DNA of 64,000 nt from Sphingopyxis sp. 2PD (GTDB taxonomy: Bacteria; Pseudomonadota; Alphaproteobacteria; Sphingomonadales; Sphingomonadaceae): assembly GCF_005503695.1 (NCBI RefSeq), contig NZ_SCMU01000005.1:1-64000 (forward strand). Reading direction: 5' to 3'. Position 1 is the stretch's first letter, and every line of letters starts with the position of its first letter. The translations under genes and the position numbers were made by a program. This document shows, one piece after another, positions 33,608 to 42,833 of this stretch. The notes under the pieces were generated by a model that saw nothing but the letters and a program-made list of their open reading frames with translations, did no database searches and was not told the origin of the DNA.

Positions 33608-34039
33608 TCAGCCCTCCGTCACTTCGAGGCCCATCGAGCGCGCGCTGCCCTCGATGATCTTCGTTGCCTGTTCCAGGTCGTTCGCGTTGAGATCCTTCAT
33701 CTTGATCTCGGCGATTTCGGTCAGCTTCGAACGCGCGATCTTGCCGCCGCTGATCTTGCCCGGCTCTTTCGAACCCGACTTGAGGTTTGCGGCCTTCTTG
33801 ATCAGATAGGTTGCCGGCGGCGTCTTCGTGACGAACGAAAAGCTCTTGTCGGCGAACACGGTGATGATGGTCGGGGTCGGGGTGCCTTTTTCCATGCCAT
33901 CCGTCGCGGCGTTGAACGCCTTGCAGAATTCCATGATGTTGACACCGCGCTGGCCGAGCGCCGGCCCGAGCGGCGGCGAGGGGTTTGCGGTCCCTGCCGG
34001 AACTTGCAGCTTGATATAGCCGCTGATCTTCTTGGCCAT
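33608..34039 (-). CDS. rplK: 50S ribosomal protein L11
   Basis: A 143-residue ribosomal protein of the GTPase-associated centre. The start [12 protein letters not shown] was chosen; the open frame begins 16 codons earlier. Landmarks are [21 protein letters not shown] near 15-35, [10 protein letters not shown] and the C-terminal [17 protein letters not shown] precedes the ATG on the minus strand. It is the first gene of the rplKA block. Confidence 0.99.
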   Translation of the reverse strand: MAKKISGYIKLQVPAGTANPSPPLGPALGQRGVNIMEFCKAFNAATDGMEKGTPTPTIITVFADKSFSFVTKTPPATYLIKKAANLKSGSKEPGKISGGKIARSKLTEIAEIKMKDLNANDLEQATKIIEGSARSMGLEVTEG

Positions 34040-34159
34040 GATGGCCTCCTTTCTTTCTGTCGGTCCGCCGTTGCCGGTGAACCTCAAAATTAGCGGTCAA
34101 GCAGAAGGGCATCACCCCTTCCTCCCGCGCGGAATCACGCCCTTATCTGACGCGAAGCG

Positions 34160-34182
34160 GCGCCGTTAGACCGAAACGGCGC
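34160..34182. other. Hairpin between tesB and rplK
   Basis: GCGCCGTT (34160-34167) and AACGGCGC (34175-34182) are perfect 8-bp arms around a 7-nt loop. It lies just beyond the tesB stop and upstream of rplK. Without a T run it is at best a weak terminator; it may instead belong to the rplK leader. Confidence 0.5.
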
Positions 34183-34205
34183 AGAAAACAAGCCTTGTGG
34201 CGCGG

Positions 34206-35138
34206 TCAGGCGGCGGGAGGCACCAGCCGCAGCAAGCCTTCCTGCATCACCGACGCGATCAGCGTGCCGTCCTGACGATAGACGAGCCCGCGGTTGATCC
34301 CGCGCGCGCCGCCGGTCCAGTCGCTGTCCATGACGTAAGCGAACCACTCATCAACGCGGATGTCGTCGTGAAACCACATCGCATGGTCGAGGCTGGTCGA
34401 GAACAGCCCCGGCGTCGACCAGGTGAAGCCGTGCGGCAGCAGCGATGACGACAGCAGCCCCATATCGGAGGCGTAGGCGAGAAACGCGCGGTGGAGCAGC
34501 GGGTCGTCACCGATCGGCGCCGCGAGGCGGTACCATTGATAATGCGCCGACGCCTTTTCGGTCGAGGGCGGCCGGAAGCTGCGCATCTCGAACGGGCGGA
34601 GGCGCGCCATGCGGTCGAGCTGCGCGTCGCTGACATTGGGGTCGGCGGCAAGGTTTTCGGTAAATTCGACGCATTGGTCGGGCGGCAACAGGTCGGGCAT
34701 CGGTACCTGGTGCGCGGCGCCGGGTTCGGGGGCGTGGAAGGACGCGGTGAGGTTGAAGATCACCTTGCCATCCTGCCGCACGACAACGCGACGATTGGCG
34801 AAGCTGCGCCCGTCGAAATCGCGGTGGACGCGGAAGTGCAGCGGCTTCGCCTCGTCGCCGCCGCGCAGGAAATAGGCGTGGAGCGAATGCGCCGACTTGC
34901 CCGGATCGACGGTGCGCGCCGCGGCGACCAGCGCCTGCGCGATCACCTGGCCGCCAAAGATGCGGTCGCGCGTCGGCTTGGCGAACGCGGGAAAGGTGAA
35001 CTCGTCGGGTTCGTCGGCGGGGACGAGATCGAACAGCCGGGTGACCGCGCTGACGACTTTTTCGGGCGAGAAGGTCGACTGGATGTGCCGTGCGCGATCG
35101 ATGCGAGCCTGAATCTCGGCGGGAGTGAGCGAACTCAT
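34206..35138 (-). CDS. tesB: Acyl-CoA thioesterase II
   Basis: A 310-residue double hot-dog thioesterase that hydrolyses acyl-CoA in the cytoplasm. The first half has D-R-I-F-G-G-Q-V-I-A-Q-A-L near 58-70 and S-L-H-A-Y-F-L-R-G-G near 84-93. The second half has T-S-L-D-H-A-M-W-F-H-D-D with the catalytic-type Asp, then G-L-V-Y-R-Q-D-G. The length is slightly above the family norm through the N-terminal extension. It separates rplK from nusG, an unusual place for a lipid-metabolism gene. Confidence 0.94.
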   Translation of the reverse strand: MSSLTPAEIQARIDRARHIQSTFSPEKVVSAVTRLFDLVPADEPDEFTFPAFAKPTRDRIFGGQVIAQALVAAARTVDPGKSAHSLHAYFLRGGDEAKPLHFRVHRDFDGRSFANRRVVVRQDGKVIFNLTASFHAPEPGAAHQVPMPDLLPPDQCVEFTENLAADPNVSDAQLDRMARLRPFEMRSFRPPSTEKASAHYQWYRLAAPIGDDPLLHRAFLAYASDMGLLSSSLLPHGFTWSTPGLFSTSLDHAMWFHDDIRVDEWFAYVMDSDWTGGARGINRGLVYRQDGTLIASVMQEGLLRLVPPAA

Positions 35139-35159
35139 AAGACGGGCTAGCCCCTATCC

Positions 35160-35247
35160 GTCGCCCCCGCGCAGGCGGGGGCCGCCATCGGTTGATGCAG
35201 CACTGCCAGGCAATGCCGCCAGCGGCCCCCGCCTTCGCGAGGGCGAC
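35160..35247. repeat. Paired palindromic repeat, GTCGCCCCCGC family, copy 3
   Basis: Inverted 26-bp arms (35160-35185 and 35222-35247, nearly complementary) flank a 36-bp spacer and end 5 bp before the nusG stop codon. Same family as 4164-4254 and 27893-27980. In this position it probably ends or stabilises the secE-nusG transcript. Confidence 0.75.
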
Positions 35248-35252
35248 GCCGA

Positions 35253-35789
35253 TTATTTCATGCGTTCGACCTGTTCGAAGTCGAGCTCGACCGGGGTGGC
35301 GCGACCAAAGATCGACACCGACACCTTGACGCGCGCCTTTTCGAAATCGAGTTCCTCGACCAGCCCGTTGAAGCTGGCGAAGGGACCGTCGAGTACCTTG
35401 ACCTGATCGCCGATTTCGTAATCGACGCGGATTTCCTGCTTCGGACGGGCCGCAGCCTCTTCCTTGCTGTTCAGGATGCGCGCGGCTTCGGCTTCGCTGA
35501 TCGCCTGCGGCTTGCCCATCGAACCCAGGAAGCCGGTGACCTTCGGCGTGTTCTTGACCAGGTGATAGATGTCATCGGTCATCGTCAGCTTGGCGAGGAC
35601 GTAACCAGGGAAGAACTTGCGTTCGGCCTGCACCTTCTTGCCACGCTTGACCTCGGTGACGGTTTCCACCGGCACCTCGACCGCTTCGACAAAATCGGTG
35701 AGCCCCATGCGCTCGGCTTCGGCGAGTACCGAATCGCGTACCTTGTTCTCGAAACCCGAATAGGCGTGAATGATGTACCAGCGCGCCAT
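35253..35789 (-). CDS. nusG: Transcription termination/antitermination protein NusG
   Basis: A 178-residue NusG. The NGN domain (about 1-115) starts W-Y-I-I-H-A-Y-S-G-F-E-N-K-V and includes F-F-P-G-Y-V-L-A-K near 63-71. The KOW domain (about 125-178) has Y-E-I-G-D-Q-V-K-V-L-D-G-P-F-A. It binds RNA polymerase and influences pausing, Rho termination and coupling to ribosomes. It lies 36 bp after secE in the usual order. Confidence 0.99.
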   Translation of the reverse strand: MARWYIIHAYSGFENKVRDSVLAEAERMGLTDFVEAVEVPVETVTEVKRGKKVQAERKFFPGYVLAKLTMTDDIYHLVKNTPKVTGFLGSMGKPQAISEAEAARILNSKEEAAARPKQEIRVDYEIGDQVKVLDGPFASFNGLVEELDFEKARVKVSVSIFGRATPVELDFEQVERMK

Positions 35790-35825
35790 GTCTATCCCGT
35801 ATCCTGTCCCTGAAAGCCGCGGCGT

Positions 35826-36023
35826 TTAGCGCGCGAGCGACGTCAGCCAGCTGACGATCGCGTTGAAAACCGTGTCGACGCCGAAAAAGAACAGCGCCAG
35901 GATCGTCGTCATGATCAGAACCATGATCGTCGTCTGCACCGTCTCGCGCCCCGTGGGCCAGACGATCTTCTTGGCTTCGGCGCGCACCTGATTGATGAAC
36001 TCAGCCGGGCTGGTTTTCGCCAT
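35826..36023 (-). CDS. secE: Protein translocase subunit SecE
   Basis: A 65-residue single-span subunit of the SecYEG channel. An amphipathic N-terminal helix with F-I-N-Q-V-R-A-E-A-K-K-I-V-W-P precedes the membrane segment near 36-58. The length fits the short alphaproteobacterial form. nusG follows. I found no tRNA-Trp gene in the 157 bp upstream, where some bacteria have one. Confidence 0.97.
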   Translation of the reverse strand: MAKTSPAEFINQVRAEAKKIVWPTGRETVQTTIMVLIMTTILALFFFGVDTVFNAIVSWLTSLAR

Positions 36024-36180
36024 GTCGATCGTCCTGTCCTACAAACTAATGCTTCGGGCCAGATGGGTTGCCGTGCCCCGCGCGTCAAGCGCGCTTTGGG
36101 CAATAGTCCGCCCACCCTCCCCGACGATGTCGGCGAAAGGCGGAAAGAAAACGGCGCATCTGTCCGAATGAAAGCGCCCT

Positions 36181-37515
36181 TTACTGGCGCGCTGCGGCGA
36201 TTGCAAGTGCGGGGTCGGCATCGCGCGCGAGCGCCCGGCGCATCAAAATCAGCAAGCCGATCATCACGATCCAGCTCGCCGTCGGCTGAAGCGCGAACAC
36301 AAGATGCAGTTCGCGCGCCGCCACGGCACCGTTTTTCGGATCGAAGCCGAGAAGGTCGAGCAGCAAATAGCTGACCGCGATGGCAGCGGCGACGCCGAAT
36401 TTCTGCATCAGGTTGAGCAGCGCAAACAGGAAGGCCGAACGATTGCGCCCACAGCGCGCGGCATCGCGCGGGATGATGTCGGCCAGCATGGAATAGGTGA
36501 ACAGCAAGCCGACGAACCCCGTCCCCAGCATCAGCGAAAAGCCGGTCGCCTGCACAATCCCCCGCGGTTGCTGAAGCAAGGTCGTAACCAGCAGGCTGGC
36601 GATCAGCAACCCCATCGCCATCATCATCGGCGGCTTGCCAAAACGGCGCGCCGCCATGGTCCAGATCGGCGAAGCGATGGCGCCGCCGATGAAGCTGGCG
36701 AACAGCAACAATGCGCTTTGCGCATCCAGATCAAGGACCGCCGCTGCAAAGAAGACGAACAGCGAGGTCAGCGAACCAAAGGCGAAGCTATTGAGAAACT
36801 GTACCCCCAGCAGCAGCATGAGCGGCGGGAAAGACAGCGAGGCCCGCAGCTCGCTGCGCCACCCGATACCGGGTTCGGCGACGACGGCGCGTAACGGAAC
36901 TTGGCGGATTGCGTAGAGCGCAATCGGCACCATCAGCATGAACAGGCTGGCATAGGCCATGATCCGGCCCTGCAAGCTGACCCCGGGGACCAGCAGCTGC
37001 GCGGCGGCGGGGGCCGCGAACGCCAGGATCAGCGCGATCTTCGCGAACCAGTCGCGCATCCCATAGAGCAAGGCGCTGTCGCGCGGGGTGCGGACCAGCG
37101 CCGAACCCCAGGAGAGCTGCGCAACCTCGTACAGGCTGTAGCTGGAATAGAAGAGCACCATCATCAGGAACAGCGCGGCGAAGGGCAACCGGTCGCCGAT
37201 CGTGACGAGCGCCAGCAACAGCGACGCGAGCGGCACGAGCGCCAGCAGCATCCAGCGGCGATGCGCGCCCAGGCCGGTGCGCACACGATCGACCATCGTC
37301 CCGATCAGCGGATCGACGACGCCGTCCCAGATCGTGGTGAGCGAAAAGAGCAGCCCGACCAGCGCCACCGAAATCACCCCGCCCTCGGCAATATAGGGCG
37401 GCAGATAGACGCTGAACGGCAGGCCGAGGATGACCGTCGGCCCGGCGGTCGCGGCATAAGCGGCGACGGTACGCGGTCGCAATGCCTCGGTCCGGTCGGG
37501 GGCAGTATTGGCCAC
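36181..37515 (-). CDS. GPH-type (MelB-like) sugar:cation symporter
   Basis: A 444-residue MFS transporter with about 12 hydrophobic segments. The family motif W-D-G-V-V-D-P-L-I-G-T-M-V-D-R near 63-77, followed by G-A-H-R-R-W near 83-88, places it in the glycoside-pentoside-hexuronide group. It probably imports a glycoside or related compound by cation symport; the substrate is unknown. It is a single gene, with the GAGCCTGTCGAAGGGC-type palindrome upstream of its start. Confidence 0.87.
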   Translation of the reverse strand: MANTAPDRTEALRPRTVAAYAATAGPTVILGLPFSVYLPPYIAEGGVISVALVGLLFSLTTIWDGVVDPLIGTMVDRVRTGLGAHRRWMLLALVPLASLLLALVTIGDRLPFAALFLMMVLFYSSYSLYEVAQLSWGSALVRTPRDSALLYGMRDWFAKIALILAFAAPAAAQLLVPGVSLQGRIMAYASLFMLMVPIALYAIRQVPLRAVVAEPGIGWRSELRASLSFPPLMLLLGVQFLNSFAFGSLTSLFVFFAAAVLDLDAQSALLLFASFIGGAIASPIWTMAARRFGKPPMMMAMGLLIASLLVTTLLQQPRGIVQATGFSLMLGTGFVGLLFTYSMLADIIPRDAARCGRNRSAFLFALLNLMQKFGVAAAIAVSYLLLDLLGFDPKNGAVAARELHLVFALQPTASWIVMIGLLILMRRALARDADPALAIAAARQ

Positions 37516-37664
37516 GATGCGATGCTCCCGATGCCGAGGCGAGCAGGCTTCCAGTTATTGACAGTCATGTCAACAGGTGCGGGTGTGGACGATCACAGAA
37601 TAGCCGGGCCATTTGCTCCGAGCTTGTCGAAGCCTGTTCCGTTCAGCTCGATCGTCCATCTCCG

Positions 37665-37725
37665 TAGCCCTGAGCCTGTCGAAGGGCACCTCGCCGCGAA
37701 GCGCCCTTCGACAGGCTCAGGGCTA
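37665..37725. repeat. Palindromic repeat, CTTCGACAGGCTCAGGGCTA family
   Basis: Perfect 23-bp inverted arms (37665-37687 and 37703-37725) surround a 15-nt loop. A partial related unit (GAGCTTGTCGAAGCCTG) lies just before it near 37620. A longer relative lies at 45369-45435. Here it lies beyond the 3' end of the TetR gene. Confidence 0.8.
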
Positions 37726-37761
37726 GGGTGATTGGTCGAGACGCACAGCAACGCGCTCTGG

Positions 37762-38397
37762 CTAACCAATTTTGAAATGCGACAGGAACGGCTGGAGGCG
37801 CCAGTCGAGCTGGTCATTGTCGAGCCATTCATCCTCGAGCCCGGCCAGCGTGTGGAGCATCGAATCGCCGATGACGATGCTGAGCAGCAGTTTTGCCGCT
37901 GCTTCGGGGTCGTCAATTTCAGCCTCGCCCGTCGCGGCCCATTCGGCGAACAGCGTCGCCAGTTCCTCGATCGCCGGGATGTGGAGATCGCGGTAGATTT
38001 GCAGGGCGAAGTCGCGGTCGCGCAGGCTTTCCGAAATCAGCATCCGCATCAAGGCGACGGCGCGCGGCGACCGCATCCGGTCGCATTGCCGGTGCGCATA
38101 GCCGCGAAGCAGTTCGACATTCGACAGGTCCGCCATCGCGAGGCACTCGGCCGGCTGGCACCGCGCTTCATTGCCCCAGCGCGAGGCGATCGCGTGGAGC
38201 AACCCCTGTTTGTTGCCGAACAGGTCGTAGAGCGTCGCGAGCGACCCGCCCGACCGTTTGACGATTTCGGCGAGGCTGGTGCGGTCATAGCCCTGTTCCA
38301 GAAACAGCGCCTCGGCGGCGTCGAGGATCGCGTCGCGGCGGCGTTCGCGCAGCGACATCGGCTCTGCGACGCATTCCAGCAAGTCGGACTGTATCAT
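37762..38397 (-). CDS. TetR/AcrR-family repressor of the efflux operon
   Basis: A 211-residue regulator. The helix-turn-helix is seen in A-I-L-D-A-A-E-A-L-F-L-E-Q-G-Y-D-R-T-S-L-A-E-I-V, then S-G-G-S-L-A-T-L-Y-D-L-F-G-N-K (about residues 23-65). The C-terminal domain is helical with an AcrR-like layout. The start at MIQSDLLE is preceded by GGGAGAG. It is divergent from the RND efflux operon with 110 bp between the starts, and a perfect dyad lies in that interval, so it most likely represses the pump and itself. Confidence 0.9.
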   Translation of the reverse strand: MIQSDLLECVAEPMSLRERRRDAILDAAEALFLEQGYDRTSLAEIVKRSGGSLATLYDLFGNKQGLLHAIASRWGNEARCQPAECLAMADLSNVELLRGYAHRQCDRMRSPRAVALMRMLISESLRDRDFALQIYRDLHIPAIEELATLFAEWAATGEAEIDDPEAAAKLLLSIVIGDSMLHTLAGLEDEWLDNDQLDWRLQPFLSHFKIG

Positions 38398-38423
38398 CCG
38401 CGATTCTCTCCCTTGTGCTTTTC

Positions 38424-38439
38424 TGTAATCTAAATTACA
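38424..38439. promoter_or_regulatory. Probable TetR operator of the RND operon
   Basis: TGTAAT-CTAA-ATTACA is a perfect dyad with 6-bp arms, in an AT-rich patch midway between the divergent TetR and efflux genes. It is the only such dyad in the interval. Confidence 0.75.
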
Positions 38440-38507
38440 CACAGATAAGTGCAAGGCGCTTTCTGCGCCATCCACGCGTCATAATACAGCATTATTCAGG
38501 GGTTCTC

Positions 38508-39662
38508 ATGAGTCGCGCTCGTTCCTTTGCCAGCGTCAGCGCCGCCGCGTTGGCCCTGTTGCTCACCGCCTGTTCGCCCGAAGCGCCCCCGGCCCCGCCG
38601 CCGCCCGAAGTCACTATCGTGACGGTCCGGTCGCAGGCGGTCCCGAACGTCATCGAGCTGCCCGGCCGGGTTCAGGCGGTCCGCACCTCCGAAGTCCGCG
38701 CCCGCGTCGACGGGATCGTCGAACGGCGGCTGTTCAACGAGGGCAGTTTTGTGCGTGCCGGAACCGCGCTGTTCCGGATCGACCCGCGCCAGCTGACCGC
38801 CAACGCCAATGCGGCGCGCGCGCAGCTGTCGCGGGCGCAAGCTACCGCCGCCAACGCGCGGCAGGTGGTCGCGCGCTACCAGCCGCTGCTTGCCGACCAG
38901 GCGATCGGCCGCCAGGAATATGACGCGGCGGTCGCCGCCCAGCGCACCGCCGAGGCCGATGTCCAGGCGGCGCAGGCAAACCTCGAATCGGCCCGCCTGA
39001 ACCTTGGCTATGCCTCGGTGACCGCGCCGATTTCGGGCCGGGCGCGCCGCGCCGAGGTGACCGAGGGCGCGCTGGTGAGCGCGGCGCAGGGAACCTTGCT
39101 GACGACGATCGAGCAGATCGATCGCGTGTACGTCAATTTCGGCCAGTCGAGTTCGGACCTGCTGGCGACGCGCCGCGACATGGGGTCGGGCAAGGTCAGC
39201 GCCCCCGCGCTCGAGCGCGTCGAAGTGCAACTGATCCTGGAGGATGGCAGCGCTTATCCGGTGGTCGGCCATCTCGACTTCCTCGACCTGTCGATCGACG
39301 AGGCGACGGGCACCGCGGCGCTGCGCGCCGAATTTCCGAACCCCAATGCCGCGTTGCTGCCCGGCCAGTTCGTGCGCGCCCGCATCTTTGCGGGCAATCG
39401 CGCCGACGGGATGCTGATCCCGCAGCGCGCGGTCAAGCTGACCGGCGACGAAGCCAGCGTGATGGTGCTCGATGCCAAAAATGTTGCGACGCCGCGCCCG
39501 ATCAAGCTGGGTGCCATGGTCGCGGGCCAGTGGGCGGTGCTCGACGGCCTGAAACCCGGCGACCGGGTGATCGTCGATGGCCTGCAAAAGGTCCAGCCGG
39601 GGCAGCCGGTGCGCATCGCGCCGCCCAAGGGAACGGCATCGACGCCTGCGGCAAAGCGCTGA
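38508..39662 (+). CDS. RND efflux periplasmic adaptor (lipoprotein)
   Basis: A 384-residue membrane fusion protein. It has a lipoprotein signal with lipobox L-T-A-C near residue 21. The lipoyl half-motifs lie near 55-75 and 165-190 (V-R-A-R-V-D-G-I-V-E-R-R and A-P-I-S-G-R), a helical hairpin near 85-160, and beta-barrel and membrane-proximal domains to about 360. It links the inner-membrane pump to the outer-membrane channel. The start was placed at MSRARSF, preceded by AGGGG. The pump gene begins 3 bp after the stop. Confidence 0.95.
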   Translation: MSRARSFASVSAAALALLLTACSPEAPPAPPPPEVTIVTVRSQAVPNVIELPGRVQAVRTSEVRARVDGIVERRLFNEGSFVRAGTALFRIDPRQLTANANAARAQLSRAQATAANARQVVARYQPLLADQAIGRQEYDAAVAAQRTAEADVQAAQANLESARLNLGYASVTAPISGRARRAEVTEGALVSAAQGTLLTTIEQIDRVYVNFGQSSSDLLATRRDMGSGKVSAPALERVEVQLILEDGSAYPVVGHLDFLDLSIDEATGTAALRAEFPNPNAALLPGQFVRARIFAGNRADGMLIPQRAVKLTGDEASVMVLDAKNVATPRPIKLGAMVAGQWAVLDGLKPGDRVIVDGLQKVQPGQPVRIAPPKGTASTPAAKR

Positions 39663-39665
39663 TCG

Positions 39666-42600
39666 ATGACCCCCCGCTTTTTCATCGACCGACCCATTTT
39701 TTCCTGGGTCATCGCCATCGGCATCCTGCTTGCCGGGATCATCGCGCTGCGCGGCCTACCCGTCGAACAATATCCGTCGGTCGCACCGCCATCGCTGTCG
39801 ATCGGGGTCACCTATCCGGGTGCCGACGCCAAGACGCTGGAACAGAATGTCACGCAGGTCATCGAGCAGGAGCTGAACGGGGTCGAGGGCTTCCTCTACA
39901 TGGCCTCGACCAGCGAATCGAACGGCACCGCGTCGATCAACCTGACCTTCGAGGCCGGGACCGACATCGACAATGCGCAGATGGAGGTGCAAAACCGCCT
40001 GCGCCGCGTCGAACAGCGGCTGCCCGAGGATGTGCGGCGTCAGGGCATTTCGGTGACGGAAGCCAATTCGGGCTTTCTGCTGATCGTCGCGATCACCTCG
40101 AAAAGCGGCAACACCGATCCGATGGAGGTCAACAACTTCGCCAACACGCGCGTCCTCGACGAGCTGCGGCGGGTGAACGGCGTCGGCAATGTGCAGGCCT
40201 TCGCCCCCGAATATGCCATGCGCATCTGGCTCGATCCGCAAAAGCTGGCTTCGTACAATCTGTCCGCCGCCGAAGCGCTCGGCGCGGTGCAGGAGCAGAA
40301 TAGCCAGACCCCGGGCGGCCAGCTGGGCGACCAGCCGATCGCCAAGGGCGCGCAGCTGAACGCGGTGATCACGACGCAGGGCCGCTTTACCAAGCCCGAG
40401 CAGTTCGAGAGCATCATCCTGCGCGCCAATCCCGACGGGTCGGCGGTCACGCTGGCCGATGTCGGCCGCGTCGAGCTGGGATCGGCGAGCTATCTCTTCT
40501 CCTCGGAACTCAACGGCAAGCCGATGGCGGGCCTCGCGGTCCAGCTGACCCCCGGCGCCAATGCGTTGGCGACGGCAGAAGGCGTACGCGCGCAAATGGA
40601 CGAACTGGCGAAGGGCTTTCCGCCCGACATCACCTGGTCGATTCCCTATGACACCACCCCCTTCATCCAGCTGTCGATCGAAGAAGTGGTGATCACGCTG
40701 GTCGAGGCGATGGTCCTCGTCTTCCTCGTCATGTTCCTGTTCCTGCAGAACTGGCGCGCCACTGTGATCCCGACCGTCGTCGTGCCGATCGCGCTGGCAG
40801 GCGCGTGCCTCGGCCTCTGGATGTTCGGATTTTCGATCAACGTCCTGACCTTGTTCGGCATGGTGCTGGCGATCGGCATCCTCGTCGACGATGCGATCGT
40901 CGTGATCGAAAATGTCGAGCGGATCATGAACGAAGAGCATCTGTCGCCCTATGACGCGACGGTTAAGGCGATGGGGCAGATCACCAGCGCGATCATCGGC
41001 ATCACGCTGGTGCTGATCGCGGTGTTCATTCCGATGGCCTTTTTCCCCGGCTCGACCGGCGGCATCTATCGCCAGTTTTCGATGACACTCGCGATCTCGA
41101 TCGCTTTCTCGGCGCTGCTCGCGCTGACGTTGACTCCGGCGCTGTGCGCGACGCTGCTCAAGCCGCACGACGATACGGCGCGCAAGGGCAAGATCGGCGC
41201 CTTCTTCGACCGCTTCTTTGCCCGCTTCAACAGCTGGTTCGGCCGCACGACCGATCGTTATCAGGGCAGCGTGGGCAAGATTTTGGCGGCGCCGCTGCGC
41301 TGGCTCGGCGTGTTTGCAGCGATGGTGCTGGTGACCGGCCTGCTGTTCACCCGGCTGCCCGGGTCTTTCCTGCCGCAGGAGGATCAGGGTTATCTGATCA
41401 CCGTGGTGCAGGCACCGCCGGGTGCAACGTCGCAGCGGACCGCCGAGGCGACCAAGCAGGTCAAGGCCTTCTTCGCCGAACAGCCGCAGGTCGCGAATAT
41501 CGTGCTCGTCAATGGCTTCAGCTTTTTCGGGCAGGGTCAGGCGAACGCGATCATGTTCACGCCGCTGAAACCATGGGACGAACGCACCGGCGACGGCGAC
41601 AGCGCCGATGCGATCGCGGGCAAGGCGATGGGGACGTTGATGGGGATCAAGGAGGCGTTCGCCTTCTCGCTAAGCCCGCCGTCGATCCCCGAACTGGGCA
41701 CGTCGAGCGGCTTTACGTTCAAGCTGCAGGATCGCGGCGCCAACGGGCGCGAGGCGCTGGTCGCGGCGCGCAACCAGATGCTGGGCGGCGCGATGCAGAG
41801 CAAGCTGCTCGCCAACGTCCGGCCCGAGGGACAGGAGGATGCCCCGGTGCTGAAGGTCGACATCGACCGCATTCAGGCGCGCGCGCTTGGGCTGTCGATC
41901 GGCGAGGTCAATGCGACGCTGGCGATCAGTTTCGGCAGTGCCTATGCCAATGACTTTACCCGCGAAGGGCGCGTGCTGCGCGTGCTTCTGCAGGCAGATG
42001 CCGCGAGCCGGATGACGCCGCAGGATGTGCTCGACCTGCGCGTGCGCAGCGCCAATGGCGACATGGTGCCGTTCGGATCGTTCAGCAAGGCCGCATGGTC
42101 GGCGGAAGCGCCGCAGTTGCAACGCTATAACGGCTATCCTGCGATGACGATTTCGGGCGAACCCGCGCCGGGACAATCGACCGGCGAGGCGATGGCCGAG
42201 ATGGAACGGCTGGCCGAGCAACTGCCGCCGGGCTTTGCGTTCGAATGGACCGGCATCTCCTATGAAGAGAAGCAGTCGGCGGGGCAGATCGGGCTGCTGC
42301 TCGGGCTGTCGCTGGTCGTCGTCTTCCTGCTGCTCGCGGCGCTCTACGAAAGCTGGTCGGTGCCGGTTTCGGTGCTGCTGGTGGTGCCGCTCGGGGTGCT
42401 TGGCGCGGTGCTGTTCTCGATGTTCCGCGGGCTGTCCGCCGACATCTATTTCAACGTCGGGCTGATCACGATCATCGGCTTGTCGGCAAAGAATGCGATC
42501 CTGATCGTGGAATTCGCGATCGAGCAGGAGGCCGAAGGCAAATCGACCCTCGATGCAGTGATGGAGGCGGTGAAGCTCCGCCTGCGGCCGATCATCATGA

Positions 42601-42833
42601 CCAGCCTCGCCTTCATCCTCGGCATGGTGCCGCTCGTCATCGCGAGCGGCGCGGGGGCGGCGAGCCGCATCGCGGTCGGGTCGGGGGTGATGGGCGGAAT
42701 GATTGCCGCGACCTTGCTCGGCATCTTTTTCATTCCGCTCTTCTATCTGTCGGTGCGCAAATGGCTGAGCCGCAAGCGGCCGCCGTCGCCCGCCGAAAAG
42801 GGCCATCATGGCGAGGAGCCGACCCATGCGTAA
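39666..42833 (+). CDS. RND efflux pump, HAE1 family (AcrB-like)
   Basis: A 1055-residue inner-membrane pump of normal length. The N-terminus R-F-F-I-D-R-P-I-F-S-W-V is typical. The proton-relay Asp pair is in G-I-L-V-D-D-A-I-V-V-I-E-N-V-E-R near 400-415. Two large periplasmic loops and G-L-S-A-K-N-A-I-L-I-V-E-F-A near 940 are also as expected. It should export hydrophobic compounds such as antibiotics, solvents or bile-like molecules. It is encoded between the adaptor and channel genes; its last 8 bp overlap the channel gene. Confidence 0.97.
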   Translation: MTPRFFIDRPIFSWVIAIGILLAGIIALRGLPVEQYPSVAPPSLSIGVTYPGADAKTLEQNVTQVIEQELNGVEGFLYMASTSESNGTASINLTFEAGTDIDNAQMEVQNRLRRVEQRLPEDVRRQGISVTEANSGFLLIVAITSKSGNTDPMEVNNFANTRVLDELRRVNGVGNVQAFAPEYAMRIWLDPQKLASYNLSAAEALGAVQEQNSQTPGGQLGDQPIAKGAQLNAVITTQGRFTKPEQFESIILRANPDGSAVTLADVGRVELGSASYLFSSELNGKPMAGLAVQLTPGANALATAEGVRAQMDELAKGFPPDITWSIPYDTTPFIQLSIEEVVITLVEAMVLVFLVMFLFLQNWRATVIPTVVVPIALAGACLGLWMFGFSINVLTLFGMVLAIGILVDDAIVVIENVERIMNEEHLSPYDATVKAMGQITSAIIGITLVLIAVFIPMAFFPGSTGGIYRQFSMTLAISIAFSALLALTLTPALCATLLKPHDDTARKGKIGAFFDRFFARFNSWFGRTTDRYQGSVGKILAAPLRWLGVFAAMVLVTGLLFTRLPGSFLPQEDQGYLITVVQAPPGATSQRTAEATKQVKAFFAEQPQVANIVLVNGFSFFGQGQANAIMFTPLKPWDERTGDGDSADAIAGKAMGTLMGIKEAFAFSLSPPSIPELGTSSGFTFKLQDRGANGREALVAARNQMLGGAMQSKLLANVRPEGQEDAPVLKVDIDRIQARALGLSIGEVNATLAISFGSAYANDFTREGRVLRVLLQADAASRMTPQDVLDLRVRSANGDMVPFGSFSKAAWSAEAPQLQRYNGYPAMTISGEPAPGQSTGEAMAEMERLAEQLPPGFAFEWTGISYEEKQSAGQIGLLLGLSLVVVFLLLAALYESWSVPVSVLLVVPLGVLGAVLFSMFRGLSADIYFNVGLITIIGLSAKNAILIVEFAIEQEAEGKSTLDAVMEAVKLRLRPIIMTSLAFILGMVPLVIASGAGAASRIAVGSGVMGGMIAATLLGIFFIPLFYLSVRKWLSRKRPPSPAEKGHHGEEPTHA

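Noticed and set aside
36024-36180. tRNA-Trp expected upstream of secE
   Set aside because: No T-loop or acceptor pairing could be found on either strand. No tRNA was seen anywhere in the window.
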